Position numbers and translations under genes: made by a program. Of a stretch of 64,000 nt of DNA, positions 1 to 9,300 are shown one piece after another. The notes under the pieces are model-generated. The model ran no database searches and had not been told where the DNA came from. It was given only the letters and a program-made list of their open reading frames with translations. Positions within the stretch are counted from its first letter, which is position 1. Each line of letters begins with the position of its first letter. Location of the stretch: assembly GCA_000153385.1 (NCBI GenBank), contig CH672375.1:62001-126000 (forward strand). The letters run 5' to 3'. Source of the DNA: Flavobacteria bacterium BBFL7 (GTDB lineage: Bacteria > Bacteroidota > Bacteroidia > Flavobacteriales > Flavobacteriaceae).

Positions 1-764
1 CACTGACGTACAAACTCTTTACTCAATTGTTTTTGTGGTTCATTATTATCTTGACGATTCTGGTAACCTTCAGCATAAAAGTATCGAGAAGAATCTGGTG
101 TATGAATTTCATCTATCAAGACTATTTTACCATCCTTAGTTTTACCAAATTCATACTTTGTATCCACTAAAATTAAACCTCTCTTTTTAGCGAGTTGGCT
201 ACCTCTTTTAAATAAATCGCGAGTATATTTCTCTAAGATTTCATAATCATGTTCACTTACTATTCCGCGTGAGATAATATCTTCTCTAGAAATGTCTTCA
301 TCATGGTCACCCATTTCTGCCTTTGTAGCTGGTGTAATAATAGGTTCAGGGAATTGATCGTTCTCCTTCATTCCATCTGGCATAGGCACACCACACAACA
401 TTCTACGACCTGCTTTATATTCTCTAGCGGCATGGCCACTCATATAACCACGTATTACCATTTCTACCTTAAATGGCTCGCACTGGTAACCTATCGCAAC
501 ATTAGGGTCTGGTGTAGCTAGCAACCAGTTAGGAACAATATCTTCTGTAGCTTGCATCATTTGTGTAGCGATTTGATTAAGAATCTGACCTTTATAAGGG
601 ATTCCTCTTGGCATCACAACGTCAAAAGCACTTAACCTATCACTTGCCACCATTACAAGTAAATCGTCATTAATACTATAAACTTGACGTACTTTTCCTT
701 TATAAACGTTTGTCTGATTTGGAAAATTAAAATCTATATCGGTAATGGTATTGGGTAAATTCAT
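1..764 (-). CDS. purC: SAICAR synthase, C-terminal part off the window
   Basis: Phosphoribosylaminoimidazole-succinocarboxamide synthase joins aspartate to CAIR in de novo purine synthesis in the cytosol. I translated the minus strand by hand from an ATG at 762-764. The protein opens [12 protein letters not shown] and continues with [20 protein letters not shown] and [17 protein letters not shown], then [18 protein letters not shown] and VDTKYEFG. These are the nucleotide-binding and active-site blocks of PurC. About 254 residues are visible and the frame stays open to base 1, so the 3' end lies outside the window. It runs in the same direction as the phoH gene upstream, with 146 bp between them that hold one copy of the 16-bp palindrome. 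Confidence 0.95.
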   Translation of the reverse strand, partial: MNLPNTITDIDFNFPNQTNVYKGKVRQVYSINDDLLVMVASDRLSAFDVVMPRGIPYKGQILNQIATQMMQATEDIVPNWLLATPDPNVAIGYQCEPFKVEMVIRGYMSGHAAREYKAGRRMLCGVPMPDGMKENDQFPEPIITPATKAEMGDHDEDISREDIISRGIVSEHDYEILEKYTRDLFKRGSQLAKKRGLILVDTKYEFGKTKDGKIVLIDEIHTPDSSRYFYAEGYQNRQDNNEPQKQLSKEFVRQ

Positions 765-883
765 AAAGCATATACTGTGATTTACAAATTTCAAATATTC
801 TTCTTAAATTTTAGAGAAAAGTAGAAGGATATTTTAAATAAGTTATCGACCAGATATGAAACATTCAGAAAGCATTTAAAGTT

Positions 884-899
884 CGCTTTCGCGAAAGCG
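884..899. repeat. 16-bp palindrome, copy 1 (intergenic)
   Basis: A perfect CGCTTTCGCGAAAGCG, extended to a 20-bp perfect palindrome at 882-901. It lies 11 bp downstream of the phoH stop codon and about 120 bp upstream of purC. Confidence 0.97.
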
Positions 900-910
900 A
901 AATCACATCA

Positions 911-1864
911 TCAATTTCTATTTTCAATATCCTTATAGGCTGCAATAACTTTCTTTACTAGTCTATGACGTACCACATCTTTATCATCCAGATACATCAT
1001 CCCTACTCCATCGACATCTTTAAGAATCAATAAAGCTTCCTTAAGCCCAGAAATAACGCGTCGAGGTAAATCAATCTGACCAGGATCTCCAGTAATAAAG
1101 AACTTAGCATCTTTTCCCATACGAGTTAAGAACATCTTCATCTGTGCATGAGTTGTATTTTGAGCCTCATCTAATATTACAAAGGCTCCATCCAGTGTTC
1201 TACCACGCATAAATGCCAATGGAGCAATTTGAATAATTCCTTTTTCTATATAACTGGATAGTTTTTCTCCAGGTATCATGTCCCGTAAAGCGTCATAAAT
1301 AGGTTGCATATACGGATCTAGTTTTTCTTTCAAGTCACCTGGTAAAAATCCTAAATTTTCTCCAGCCTCGACTGCTGGTCTAGTCATGATAATACGTCGC
1401 ACTTGCTTTTCTTTAAGTGCTTTTACAGCCATGGCTACACCCATATAAGTTTTACCAGTTCCTGCCGGACCGATGGCAAACACCATATCGTTCTTTTTAC
1501 ATAAGTCGACTAGTTTGCGCTGGTTAGGCGTTTTGGCCTTAATCATTTTACCACTTACACCATGTACTAAAGTATCACCACTACCTTTTTCATTATCATA
1601 GTCTTCTCTACTATTACTAGTTAAGACACGTTCCATGATATTCTCATCCATGGTATTATATTTACCATAGTGTTCTAACATCATCTGGATGCGTTTATCA
1701 AATTCTGTAAGTTGTTCTTCATCACCAAAAACTTTCATAGTGCTACCACGGGCAACAATTTTAAGTTTAGGGAAATGTTGTTTTAAAAAAGCTAAATTTT
1801 TATTTCTTACCCCAAAAAACTCTCTAGGATTAGATTCTGACAGATCAATGATAAGTTCGTTCAA
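911..1864 (-). CDS. phoH: PhoH-like ATPase
   Basis: A cytosolic P-loop NTPase of the PhoH/YbeZ family, 317 residues, which is the usual length. Family members are linked to RNA metabolism and often pair with the RNase YbeY, which is not seen here. Residues 1-110 form the N-terminal KH-like extension. The Walker A motif GPAGTGKT is at 132-139 and the Walker B motif ILDEAQN is at 230-236, followed by the sensor region FITGDPGQIDLP. The start is the first ATG of the frame. The gene stands alone, with purC downstream on the same strand and a divergent SAM hydrolase upstream. The exact substrate is not known for the family. Confidence 0.93.
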   Translation of the reverse strand: MNELIIDLSESNPREFFGVRNKNLAFLKQHFPKLKIVARGSTMKVFGDEEQLTEFDKRIQMMLEHYGKYNTMDENIMERVLTSNSREDYDNEKGSGDTLVHGVSGKMIKAKTPNQRKLVDLCKKNDMVFAIGPAGTGKTYMGVAMAVKALKEKQVRRIIMTRPAVEAGENLGFLPGDLKEKLDPYMQPIYDALRDMIPGEKLSSYIEKGIIQIAPLAFMRGRTLDGAFVILDEAQNTTHAQMKMFLTRMGKDAKFFITGDPGQIDLPRRVISGLKEALLILKDVDGVGMMYLDDKDVVRHRLVKKVIAAYKDIENRN

Positions 1865-2024
1865 AAGCGTGTGATTATATGAATGATTGCGTTTATTATT
1901 TTATAATTTTGCTAGAGTATGTTACTCTTACAAAACTTGTAACAATTTAAAGAATTGAAACAGGAAAATGGCAATAGTAACAAAATTTTAATCCTTATTT
2001 AATTAACAACTTTCCAGCACCTTT

Positions 2025-2855
2025 ATGCCTATAATCACATTAACCACAGATTTTGGATTAAAAGATCCCTATGTAGGCGCGGTTAAAGGAGCTATTTATA
2101 GTGAATTGCCTGATGTGAATATTGTTGATATTTCACATTACGTAACTCCTTTCCATATTGCCGAAGCTGCATATATTATTAAAAACGCTTATTACACCTT
2201 TCCTAAAGGTACCATACATATAATAGGTGTTGATGCAGAGCATACACCAGACAATAAACATGTAGCAGTGTATATGGATGGACATTACTTTGTCTGTGCA
2301 GACAATGGAATAATGTGTTTACTTACTGCAAAATTTAATGCAGATAAAATAGTAGAGATCAACATCCATGATCGTATCACTTCTAATTTTACCGTTATGG
2401 ACGCTTTTGTACAGACTGCCTGTCATATCGCACGTGGTGGTACGCTAGAGGTAATAGGTAAACCGATTGAAAAACTAAAGAATATATCTGGTATGCAACC
2501 AGCTGTTGCAAATAATTCTATAAATGGTCAAGTTATTTATATAGATAACTATGGTAACGCAGTGACTAACATTACTAGAGAGCTTTTTAAAGCTACCGGT
2601 AAAGGCCGTGAGTTCACATTAACAGCACGTAGTGAAAAACATAATAAAATTTATGACCACTATTCTGGTTTCATAGATTTTGCTAAGGAAGATTATAAAA
2701 GAGATATAGATGGTAGAGCAATTGTTATCTTCAATAGTTCGGGATATATTGAAATTGCTACTTATAAATCTAATCCTATTACTATAGGTAGTGCCAGCAG
2801 TCTCTTTGGACTTAAGGATAACACACCTATCAATATAAAATTTAACGAGACATGA
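2025..2855 (+). CDS. SAM hydrolase (DUF62 family)
   Basis: A 276-residue protein of the SAM hydroxide adenosyltransferase family (formerly DUF62). Characterised members hydrolyse S-adenosylmethionine to adenosine and methionine, and relatives are fluorinases or chlorinases. The N-terminal ITLTTDFGLKDPYVGAVKGAI block and the later DNGIMCLL and YGNAVTNITRELF blocks match this family. No signal peptide is seen, so it should be cytosolic. Its stop overlaps the start of the next gene in ATGA, the first of two such couplings leading to gldF, so it looks like the head gene of the gldFG transcript. Halogenase activity is unlikely but cannot be excluded by eye. Confidence 0.88.
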   Translation: MPIITLTTDFGLKDPYVGAVKGAIYSELPDVNIVDISHYVTPFHIAEAAYIIKNAYYTFPKGTIHIIGVDAEHTPDNKHVAVYMDGHYFVCADNGIMCLLTAKFNADKIVEINIHDRITSNFTVMDAFVQTACHIARGGTLEVIGKPIEKLKNISGMQPAVANNSINGQVIYIDNYGNAVTNITRELFKATGKGREFTLTARSEKHNKIYDHYSGFIDFAKEDYKRDIDGRAIVIFNSSGYIEIATYKSNPITIGSASSLFGLKDNTPINIKFNET

Positions 2856-3148
2856 TTGTACGTATCGTAAGAATGCATTTCAGACCAGATGCTGTCGCAG
2901 CTTTTGAAGAGTTATTTGATATCCATAAAGAACAAATTCGCTCGCAAGACGGTTGTAGCTTATTAGAATTATATCAAGATAAGGAAGACCATTGTAGCTT
3001 TTATACCTATAGCTACTGGAAAAGTGAAGAGGCACTTAATAATTATAGACATTCTGCGTTATTCAGTGAGGTGTGGCCAGCGACTAAGGCTCTTTTTGAT
3101 CAAAAACCTACCGCAAACTCTTTAAATAAGATACATAGCCTTTTATGA
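2852..3148 (+). CDS. ABM-domain putative quinol monooxygenase
   Basis: A 98-residue dimeric alpha-beta barrel protein of the antibiotic biosynthesis monooxygenase (ABM) type, the right length for a single domain. The pattern of MIVRIVRMHFRP, FEELFDIHKEQIRSQDGC and FYTYSYWKSEEALNNYRHS fits this fold. The reaction is not assignable; members act on quinols, on haem, or have no known substrate. It overlaps the neighbouring genes by 4 bp on both sides (ATGA), so it is translationally coupled between the SAM hydrolase and gldF. That fixed position suggests a shared transcript rather than a proven role in gliding. Confidence 0.8.
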   Translation: MIVRIVRMHFRPDAVAAFEELFDIHKEQIRSQDGCSLLELYQDKEDHCSFYTYSYWKSEEALNNYRHSALFSEVWPATKALFDQKPTANSLNKIHSLL

Positions 3149-3870
3149 AAGCAATTTATTTAAAAGAATTAAGAAGCTATTTTTCTAGCATTACGGGATA
3201 TCTAGTAATAGCTATCTTTTTATTAGTGACTAGTCTATTTCTATTTGTCTTTGATGGAGAATTTAATATCCTTAATTATGGATTTGCAGATCTTTCTCCT
3301 TTCTTTTTATTAGTACCATGGTTATTTATTTTTCTAATTCCAGCGGTAACCATGCGCAGCTTTACCATCGAGCGCAATCTAGGTACATTAGAAATGATAT
3401 TTACAAGACCTATCTCTCATAGAAGTATCATTGCAGGAAAATATCTTGCCGGTGTCACACTCATCATCATTGCGTTAATTCCTACTATATTATATGTTTA
3501 CACCATTGGTCAACTAGGTGAAACGGTTAATAACTTAGATATAGGTAGTACTGTAGGCAGTTATGCAGGCGTATTACTTTTAGTATTATGCTATGTTGCA
3601 ATTGGAATATTTTGTTCTTCAGTAACTTCTAATCAGATCATTGCATTTTTACTCGCAGCGGTATTATGTTTTATAATGTATTTTGGTTTTGAAGGGTTTT
3701 CAACTGTAATTGAAAATGATGGTATCTCCTATCTTGGTTTGAAATATCATTATGAAAGTATGGCACGAGGCGTTATAGACACAAGAGATGTCATCTACTT
3801 TTTAAGTATTGCGATATTGTTTTTCGCTTTAAGCGAATTGAGCCTTAAAATAATCACCCAGAAGCAGTAA
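3145..3870 (+). CDS. gldF: Gliding motility ABC transporter permease GldF
   Basis: A 241-residue ABC-2 type permease with about six hydrophobic segments. It opens MKAIYLKELRSYFSSITGYL, typical of GldF, and carries the PAVTMRSFTIERNLGTLEMIFTRPI block of this permease class. In gliding Bacteroidota GldF and GldG form an ABC transporter with the ATPase GldA; its cargo is unknown. Its start overlaps the ABM gene and gldG begins 2 bp after its stop. gldA is not in the window. The family call is strong because of the pairing with gldG. Confidence 0.92.
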   Translation: MKAIYLKELRSYFSSITGYLVIAIFLLVTSLFLFVFDGEFNILNYGFADLSPFFLLVPWLFIFLIPAVTMRSFTIERNLGTLEMIFTRPISHRSIIAGKYLAGVTLIIIALIPTILYVYTIGQLGETVNNLDIGSTVGSYAGVLLLVLCYVAIGIFCSSVTSNQIIAFLLAAVLCFIMYFGFEGFSTVIENDGISYLGLKYHYESMARGVIDTRDVIYFLSIAILFFALSELSLKIITQKQ

Positions 3871-3872
3871 GC

Positions 3873-5555
3873 ATGAAAAAGATTATTATTTCCCTTATTG
3901 TAGTTATTGCAGCATTAGTCCTTATAAATTATGGAGCTAATAAGTGGTATGAAAGATTTGACCTTACTAAGGACCAACGGTATACTTTATCACCAGTTGC
4001 TACACAGCTAGTAGAACGTGTAGAAAGTACGATGCTTATAGATGTATTTCTAGACGGCGAGTTACCAGCAGAGTTCCGTAAACTACAATCAGAGACGCAA
4101 CAATTACTTGAGGAATATGCTGCAGTAAATAAAAATATCAAATTTAACTTTGTCAATCCTACTGAGGATGAAAGCACTGAGGCTGTGGAACAAATCACCA
4201 TGCGACTTGCCCAATACGGTATAAAGCCTGCCATGGCCACAATAATGGAAGGAGGAAAAAGCACTAAAGTGGTTGTATTTCCATGGGCGATAATGGTTTA
4301 TAATGGTAAAACTACTGCTGTACCTCTATTAAAAACTGTCGCACGTGCTACCATGGAAGAACGAGTAAACTCTTCCATACAGCAACTCGAATATCAGTTT
4401 GCAGATGGTATGAGTAAGGTCATCAATGAAAAATCTAAGACCATAGCTGTTTTAAGAGACAGTGGTGAATTAAATGATTTACAGATTAGAGACTTTATTA
4501 AAACCTTGCAACAGTATTATCGTGTTGCCCCATTTGGGATTGAGTTTGTAAAAAACAATGATAGTATAACACCTATTGATGTATTAACACAACTCAATAA
4601 GTTTGATTTAATCATTGAGCCTAAACCTACAATTGCCTTTAGCGAGACTAAAAACTACATTATCGATCAGTATATGATGAATGGTGGGAAGATGTTGCTT
4701 GCTGCAGACCCTATAATATTTGAAAATGATAGTTTGGCAAATCCACAATCTATAGGTTATGGGATGCCTAGAGATTTAAACCTAGACAATTTGCTTTTTA
4801 AATACGGTTTGAGACTTAATAATGGAATCGTAAAGGATGAACGTGCTGGTGGATTAGCACTTGCTACTGGTCAAGGACGTAATACTCAATACGAAGCTTT
4901 TGACTGGCCGTACTACCCTATTTCAAAATCTGATAGTGATAATCCAATTACAAAAAATCTGGAGGAAGTAAAATTTGAATATACTGGAACGATAGACACA
5001 CTTAAAAACGATATTAAGAAAACAGTACTTTTAAGTACATCTCCAGACACACAAATTAAGATATTACCAGCTGCAATTTCACTATCGGAATTAGATCAAC
5101 ATATAGATCCACTGGCTACTAAAGTAGGTGAAAAACCTCTGGCAGTACTGGCTGAAGGTTATTTTACCAGTGCTTACAAGAACAGAATAAAACCATTTGA
5201 GATAAAAGATGCTATCGATGATGGAAAAGAAAGTGCCCTAGTACTTATTGCTGATGGCGATGTGATGAAAAATCAAATAGATGGTGGCAATGCTCAAGAG
5301 TTAGGATATGATATGCGTACAGGAGCATTATATGGTAACAAAGAGTTTTTAATGAACACCGTAAATTATTTACTAGATGATACCGGTTTAATTCAACTGC
5401 GTAGTAAAAACATAACGGTACCTTTTTTAGATCTCAAAAAGAGTTATGATGAACGTACCACGTGGCAATTAATCAATGTATTGATTCCTTTAATTGCTGT
5501 AGCCATATTTGGATTGACATTTAATTATCTAAGAAGAAAAAAGTATTCGATTTAA
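3873..5555 (+). CDS. gldG: Gliding motility ABC transporter component GldG
   Basis: A 560-residue partner of GldF. It has an N-terminal membrane segment (about residues 4-22), a large periplasmic part starting YERFDLTKDQRYTLSP, and a second membrane segment near the C-terminus (about 530-552) ending in RRKKYSI. The periplasmic region belongs to the GldG/ABC-type uncharacterised domain. It sits 2 bp after gldF as the last gene of the operon. Its stop codon is inside a perfect 13-bp stem-loop. With type IX secretion cargo at two other places in the window, it supports a gliding bacterium. Confidence 0.92.
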   Translation: MKKIIISLIVVIAALVLINYGANKWYERFDLTKDQRYTLSPVATQLVERVESTMLIDVFLDGELPAEFRKLQSETQQLLEEYAAVNKNIKFNFVNPTEDESTEAVEQITMRLAQYGIKPAMATIMEGGKSTKVVVFPWAIMVYNGKTTAVPLLKTVARATMEERVNSSIQQLEYQFADGMSKVINEKSKTIAVLRDSGELNDLQIRDFIKTLQQYYRVAPFGIEFVKNNDSITPIDVLTQLNKFDLIIEPKPTIAFSETKNYIIDQYMMNGGKMLLAADPIIFENDSLANPQSIGYGMPRDLNLDNLLFKYGLRLNNGIVKDERAGGLALATGQGRNTQYEAFDWPYYPISKSDSDNPITKNLEEVKFEYTGTIDTLKNDIKKTVLLSTSPDTQIKILPAAISLSELDQHIDPLATKVGEKPLAVLAEGYFTSAYKNRIKPFEIKDAIDDGKESALVLIADGDVMKNQIDGGNAQELGYDMRTGALYGNKEFLMNTVNYLLDDTGLIQLRSKNITVPFLDLKKSYDERTTWQLINVLIPLIAVAIFGLTFNYLRRKKYSI

Positions 5556-5580
5556 GCTTATAAAAAACTTAAATCGAATA
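5544..5580 (+). terminator. Stem-loop spanning the gldG stop codon
   Basis: A perfect 13-bp inverted repeat: TATTCGATTTAAG at 5544-5556 and CTTAAATCGAATA at 5568-5580, with an 11-base loop. The TAA stop of gldG is part of the 5' arm. There is no U-run after it, so it could be a processing or stability hairpin as well as a terminator. Confidence 0.6.
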
Positions 5581-5603
5581 ATATCATAAGCTATCATCAA
5601 TAG

Positions 5604-6203
5604 TTATTCTCCAGATGTTTTCTTGACATATTGCGTTAATAACACAACTTGTGTAGGACCTACACGTCCTTCAATCTGATCTGCATTATCATGCACTAAA
5701 GAAATGTTGCGCACAGCGGTTCCTCTTTTTGCTACTAGACTGGATCCTTTTACATCGAGATCCTTTATGATAACAACGCTATCACCTCTTTTAAGAATAT
5801 TACCATTCACATCTCTATGAATAATCTGTGGTCCACGCTGTATTCCTTCTTCTGCCCAGTTCCTTGTTTCATCTTCTAAATACATCATGTCTAGTAAATC
5901 TTGCGGCCAGCCTTCAGCTTTTAGCTGGTCTAACATTCTATAAACCACAACTTGTACTGCAGGAACTGTACTCCACATAGAATCATTAAGTGCTCTCCAA
6001 TGATTCACATCGATTTTATCAGAGTCTTCCAGTTGTTCTCGACATACTTTACAAGCCAAGATTGAGATTTCCTTTACATTTTTAGGCGAATCTGGCACTT
6101 CATATACAGCCAATTCTACTTTTTGCTCTAAAGTATCAGTGGCACCACACAATTCACATATATTTCCTGATCTATCTTCTAATTGCTTTAATAAGTCGGA
6201 CAT
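5604..6203 (-). CDS. PhnA-domain zinc-ribbon protein
   Basis: A 199-residue PhnA-like protein. The N-terminal zinc ribbon has paired cysteines CELC (16, 19) and CKVC (51, 54). The C-terminal 70 residues, from DVNGNILKRGDSVVIIKDLDVKG onward in two halves, form the small SH3-like PhnA domain. The name comes from the phosphonate locus of E. coli, but PhnA has no established role in phosphonate use. This protein is longer than the ~110-residue single-module form because of a central helical insert. It is convergent with gldG. A TACCTTTG -7 box lies 20 bp upstream. Confidence 0.85.
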   Translation of the reverse strand: MSDLLKQLEDRSGNICELCGATDTLEQKVELAVYEVPDSPKNVKEISILACKVCREQLEDSDKIDVNHWRALNDSMWSTVPAVQVVVYRMLDQLKAEGWPQDLLDMMYLEDETRNWAEEGIQRGPQIIHRDVNGNILKRGDSVVIIKDLDVKGSSLVAKRGTAVRNISLVHDNADQIEGRVGPTQVVLLTQYVKKTSGE

Positions 6204-6222
6204 TTTTCATTTTTAAGAATGG

Positions 6223-6230
6223 CAAAGGTA
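6223..6230 (-). promoter_or_regulatory. Bacteroidota -7 box for the phnA-like gene
   Basis: On the minus strand TACCTTTG followed by CC, matching TAnnTTTGc, ends 20 bp before the ATG. I see no good -33 TTG at the usual spacing, so this is a half-site call. Confidence 0.45.
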
Positions 6231-6345
6231 TAAAACCATTATACGACACCATAGGTTTTGTAAAAATCTTCTTTCAACAGACTTTTAAAAATTAAGAATA
6301 TCGACTATATTGTAGGCATCATTAACAACAACTAACCAATAACAA

Positions 6346-9300
6346 ATGCAGAAAAATAATTTGACCATAATTAAATCCTTATTGATCATTTTCATTTTAG
6401 GGTTTTCACTACAAGTAGGCGCTCAAAAGTCAGAAAAAGTAGTTAAGCTATTGCTCAATAACGAGCGTGCAGAAGCTCTTAAACTAGTTGAAAAACTAGA
6501 TCAAAGTGATGTAGAAAATTACTATTTAAAACAAATTGTTCTTAAAGAGAATGGAGAAATTGCAAATGGTTACAACTATTTAGAAGGATTAACTAATAAG
6601 GAAAATTTTGAACCTTATTTATTTGCATCCTGGCATGAAACGTTTCTTTTCTCTGACTATGAATCTCAGGGATTTGCTCCATTAGAGCTAAGAAGATTAC
6701 AAGAAATTGCAACACCAGAATTTCAAAACGCTAGCCTTAGAGATGCTTACTTTTATATGAAAAGTATTCATTCTGAAGTTTCCAGAGATTTTGAGCAACA
6801 AAAACAATTTGTAGCATCCATTAAAAATATTGAAAATTGGGAGTTAGTAGGGCCTTTTGAAAATTTAAATGACAGCGGTTTAAATATCACCTATGCACCT
6901 GAGGAAATGGCTACTTCCACAAAAGGTTTTGATACCAATGGAAATGGGATTGTTAACTGGTACGTTGCACCAGACAATCCATTAAGTCCATATAAAGACT
7001 TTATCAATCATGATGAGTATGGTAATAAGATCAACTATGCTCAAACATTTATCCAATCTGATAAAGAACAAAGAGCCGTTTTACACTTAGGACGTGGTGG
7101 TATTATTAAAGTATTTTTAAACGATGTGGAGATTCTAGAAGATAAAGAAGATGTACGCACAGAAATCGATGCACATCAAATTGAAGTAACTCTTCAAGCT
7201 GGAACTAATAGACTACTTATTAAATCTGCGTCTAGCGGTACTCCATATTACATCGCACGTTTTATGAATGCTGATGGTAATGTACTCCAGCTAGGAAATG
7301 ACTTGAGTAATAAATCTTATAAAAAAGCTACCGCTGTTAGTGTTGATGCAAAATCATTAGAACATCCTATGGAAGCTTTTTTCAGAAATAAACTGAAGAG
7401 CAACCCTAACGATTTTGTTAGTTTCTATGGTTTATACCATAGCTTACAGCACAATGCACGCTATAAAGAAACCATCAATTTAGTAAAAGAACAATTACAA
7501 AAAAATCCACAAAGTTCTTTATTAAATACAATGTTGATGAATGCCTACACAGAAAGTGACCAAGGAGACGAAGCACTTAAAGTGATGGAGAATTTAATGA
7601 AAAATGATCCAGATTACTATCAATCACTGATACTGGAATTTGCTGACACTGAAAAGTTAATGAACTTAGATCAACAAGAATTCAGAAAAAAAATGACAGC
7701 TATTCAAGGTGCTACAAACCTGAACACCATTGACGAAATGTGTGATTTATTCATTGCTTTACGTAATGAAGAAGAAAAAGAAGCTGAAAAGATTCTAGAT
7801 AGACTGGTTGAAGATGAAAGAACAACTATTAAAGGCCTAGCCACATATGCTGGCTTTTATAATTCGATTTTAAACGATGAAAAGAGATATGAAAAGATCT
7901 TAACAGATGCTCATGAAAAATATCACTCATGGTATATCATCAATAACTTAGCTGGAATTTATAGTAGAGAAAACCGTAAATCAGAGTGGGAAAACATTAT
8001 GAAAACCAACCTACTGAGATATGATTTTTATAATAATTATCTACAAAGAATGGTCTATGTATATAATGAAAATAAGAAGTATGATGAATCTTTAAAGCTT
8101 ATCAATCAAGGATTGAAAAACTATCCAGATGCTTTAAGATTGCGATCACTAATGGGTGATACATACTTAAAATTAGAAAACAAGAAAGAAGCTATTAAAT
8201 GGTATGAAGAAAAGCTAGAGCGCAGTCTTTCTGACCTATCATTACGTCGTAAAGTGTACGATCTTAAAGGTATTACTGATCCTATGGAAAAGTTAAAGAC
8301 TAAAGATCATTATGAGTACATAGAAAAAAATCGAGATAGCGGTATGGAAAACAACTATGGCCTGAACATACTTCTAGAAGAAAATAACTTAATGCTATAT
8401 AGTCGCGGTGGCGTGCGTTACCACGGTACTATTATATATGAAGTAACAAGCCTTAATGGTATCGAATCTATTAAAGAATATAACTTAGGCTTAGGTGGTA
8501 ACTACATTATAAGCAAATCAGAAATTGTTAAGAAAGATAAGAGTATAGAACCAGCAGAACGTAGTGGATCTAGTATGGTATTTAACAACCTAGAAATAGG
8601 TGATGTCATTTATCTAGACTATGAAACGGAATATTATACATATGGTAGGTTCTATAAAGATTATGATAATGTTTATAATGTAAAAGGATATCACCCGATT
8701 AAACAATATCACTTAAGAGTTATAACTGAAAGTGATCGTCCTTTATATCACGAGGTTGTAAATGGTAAAATACCTATTAAAAAATATAAGACTGATGGAA
8801 TGCAAACCTATGAGTGGAGCATTAAAGATGTCGCTGCCATTACACTGGCTGAGGATTATATGAAAAACTTAGTGGACCAAACTGAACATATCCATATCAG
8901 TACTTTAAAAGACTGGAAAGATATTTCAGAATGGTACTCAGACCTTGTGCGCAGTCAGATAGAAATAGAAGATGAAGTCACCGCTGCTTATAACACCATA
9001 TTCCCTAATGGTCACAAAGGAAAATCAGATGATGAAAAAGCAAAAGCAATCTATGATTATATCACAGATGAGTTTACTTATAGCTATGTAAGCTTTAAGC
9101 AAAGTGGATATGTACCGCAAAAACCTTCTAAAACCATTAAGTCTAAATTAGGTGATTGTAAAGACTTCTCTACTCTATTTGTCACATTAGCCTCTATGAG
9201 TGACCTGGACGCTAATCTAGTATTAATACTTACTTCAGACTACGGAGAAAATGCATTGAAGCTTCCATCGAGAGATTTTAATCACTGTATCGTTAAAACT

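Noticed and set aside
1904-1911. TAATTTTG as a -7 box for the SAM hydrolase gene
   Set aside because: It matches by chance in A+T-rich DNA; no -33 at the correct distance and it is over 110 bp from the start.
3823-3837. TTCGCTTTAAGCGAA inverted repeat in gldF
   Set aside because: It lacks the TCGCGA core and is in ordinary coding sequence, so I do not count it as a copy of the palindrome.
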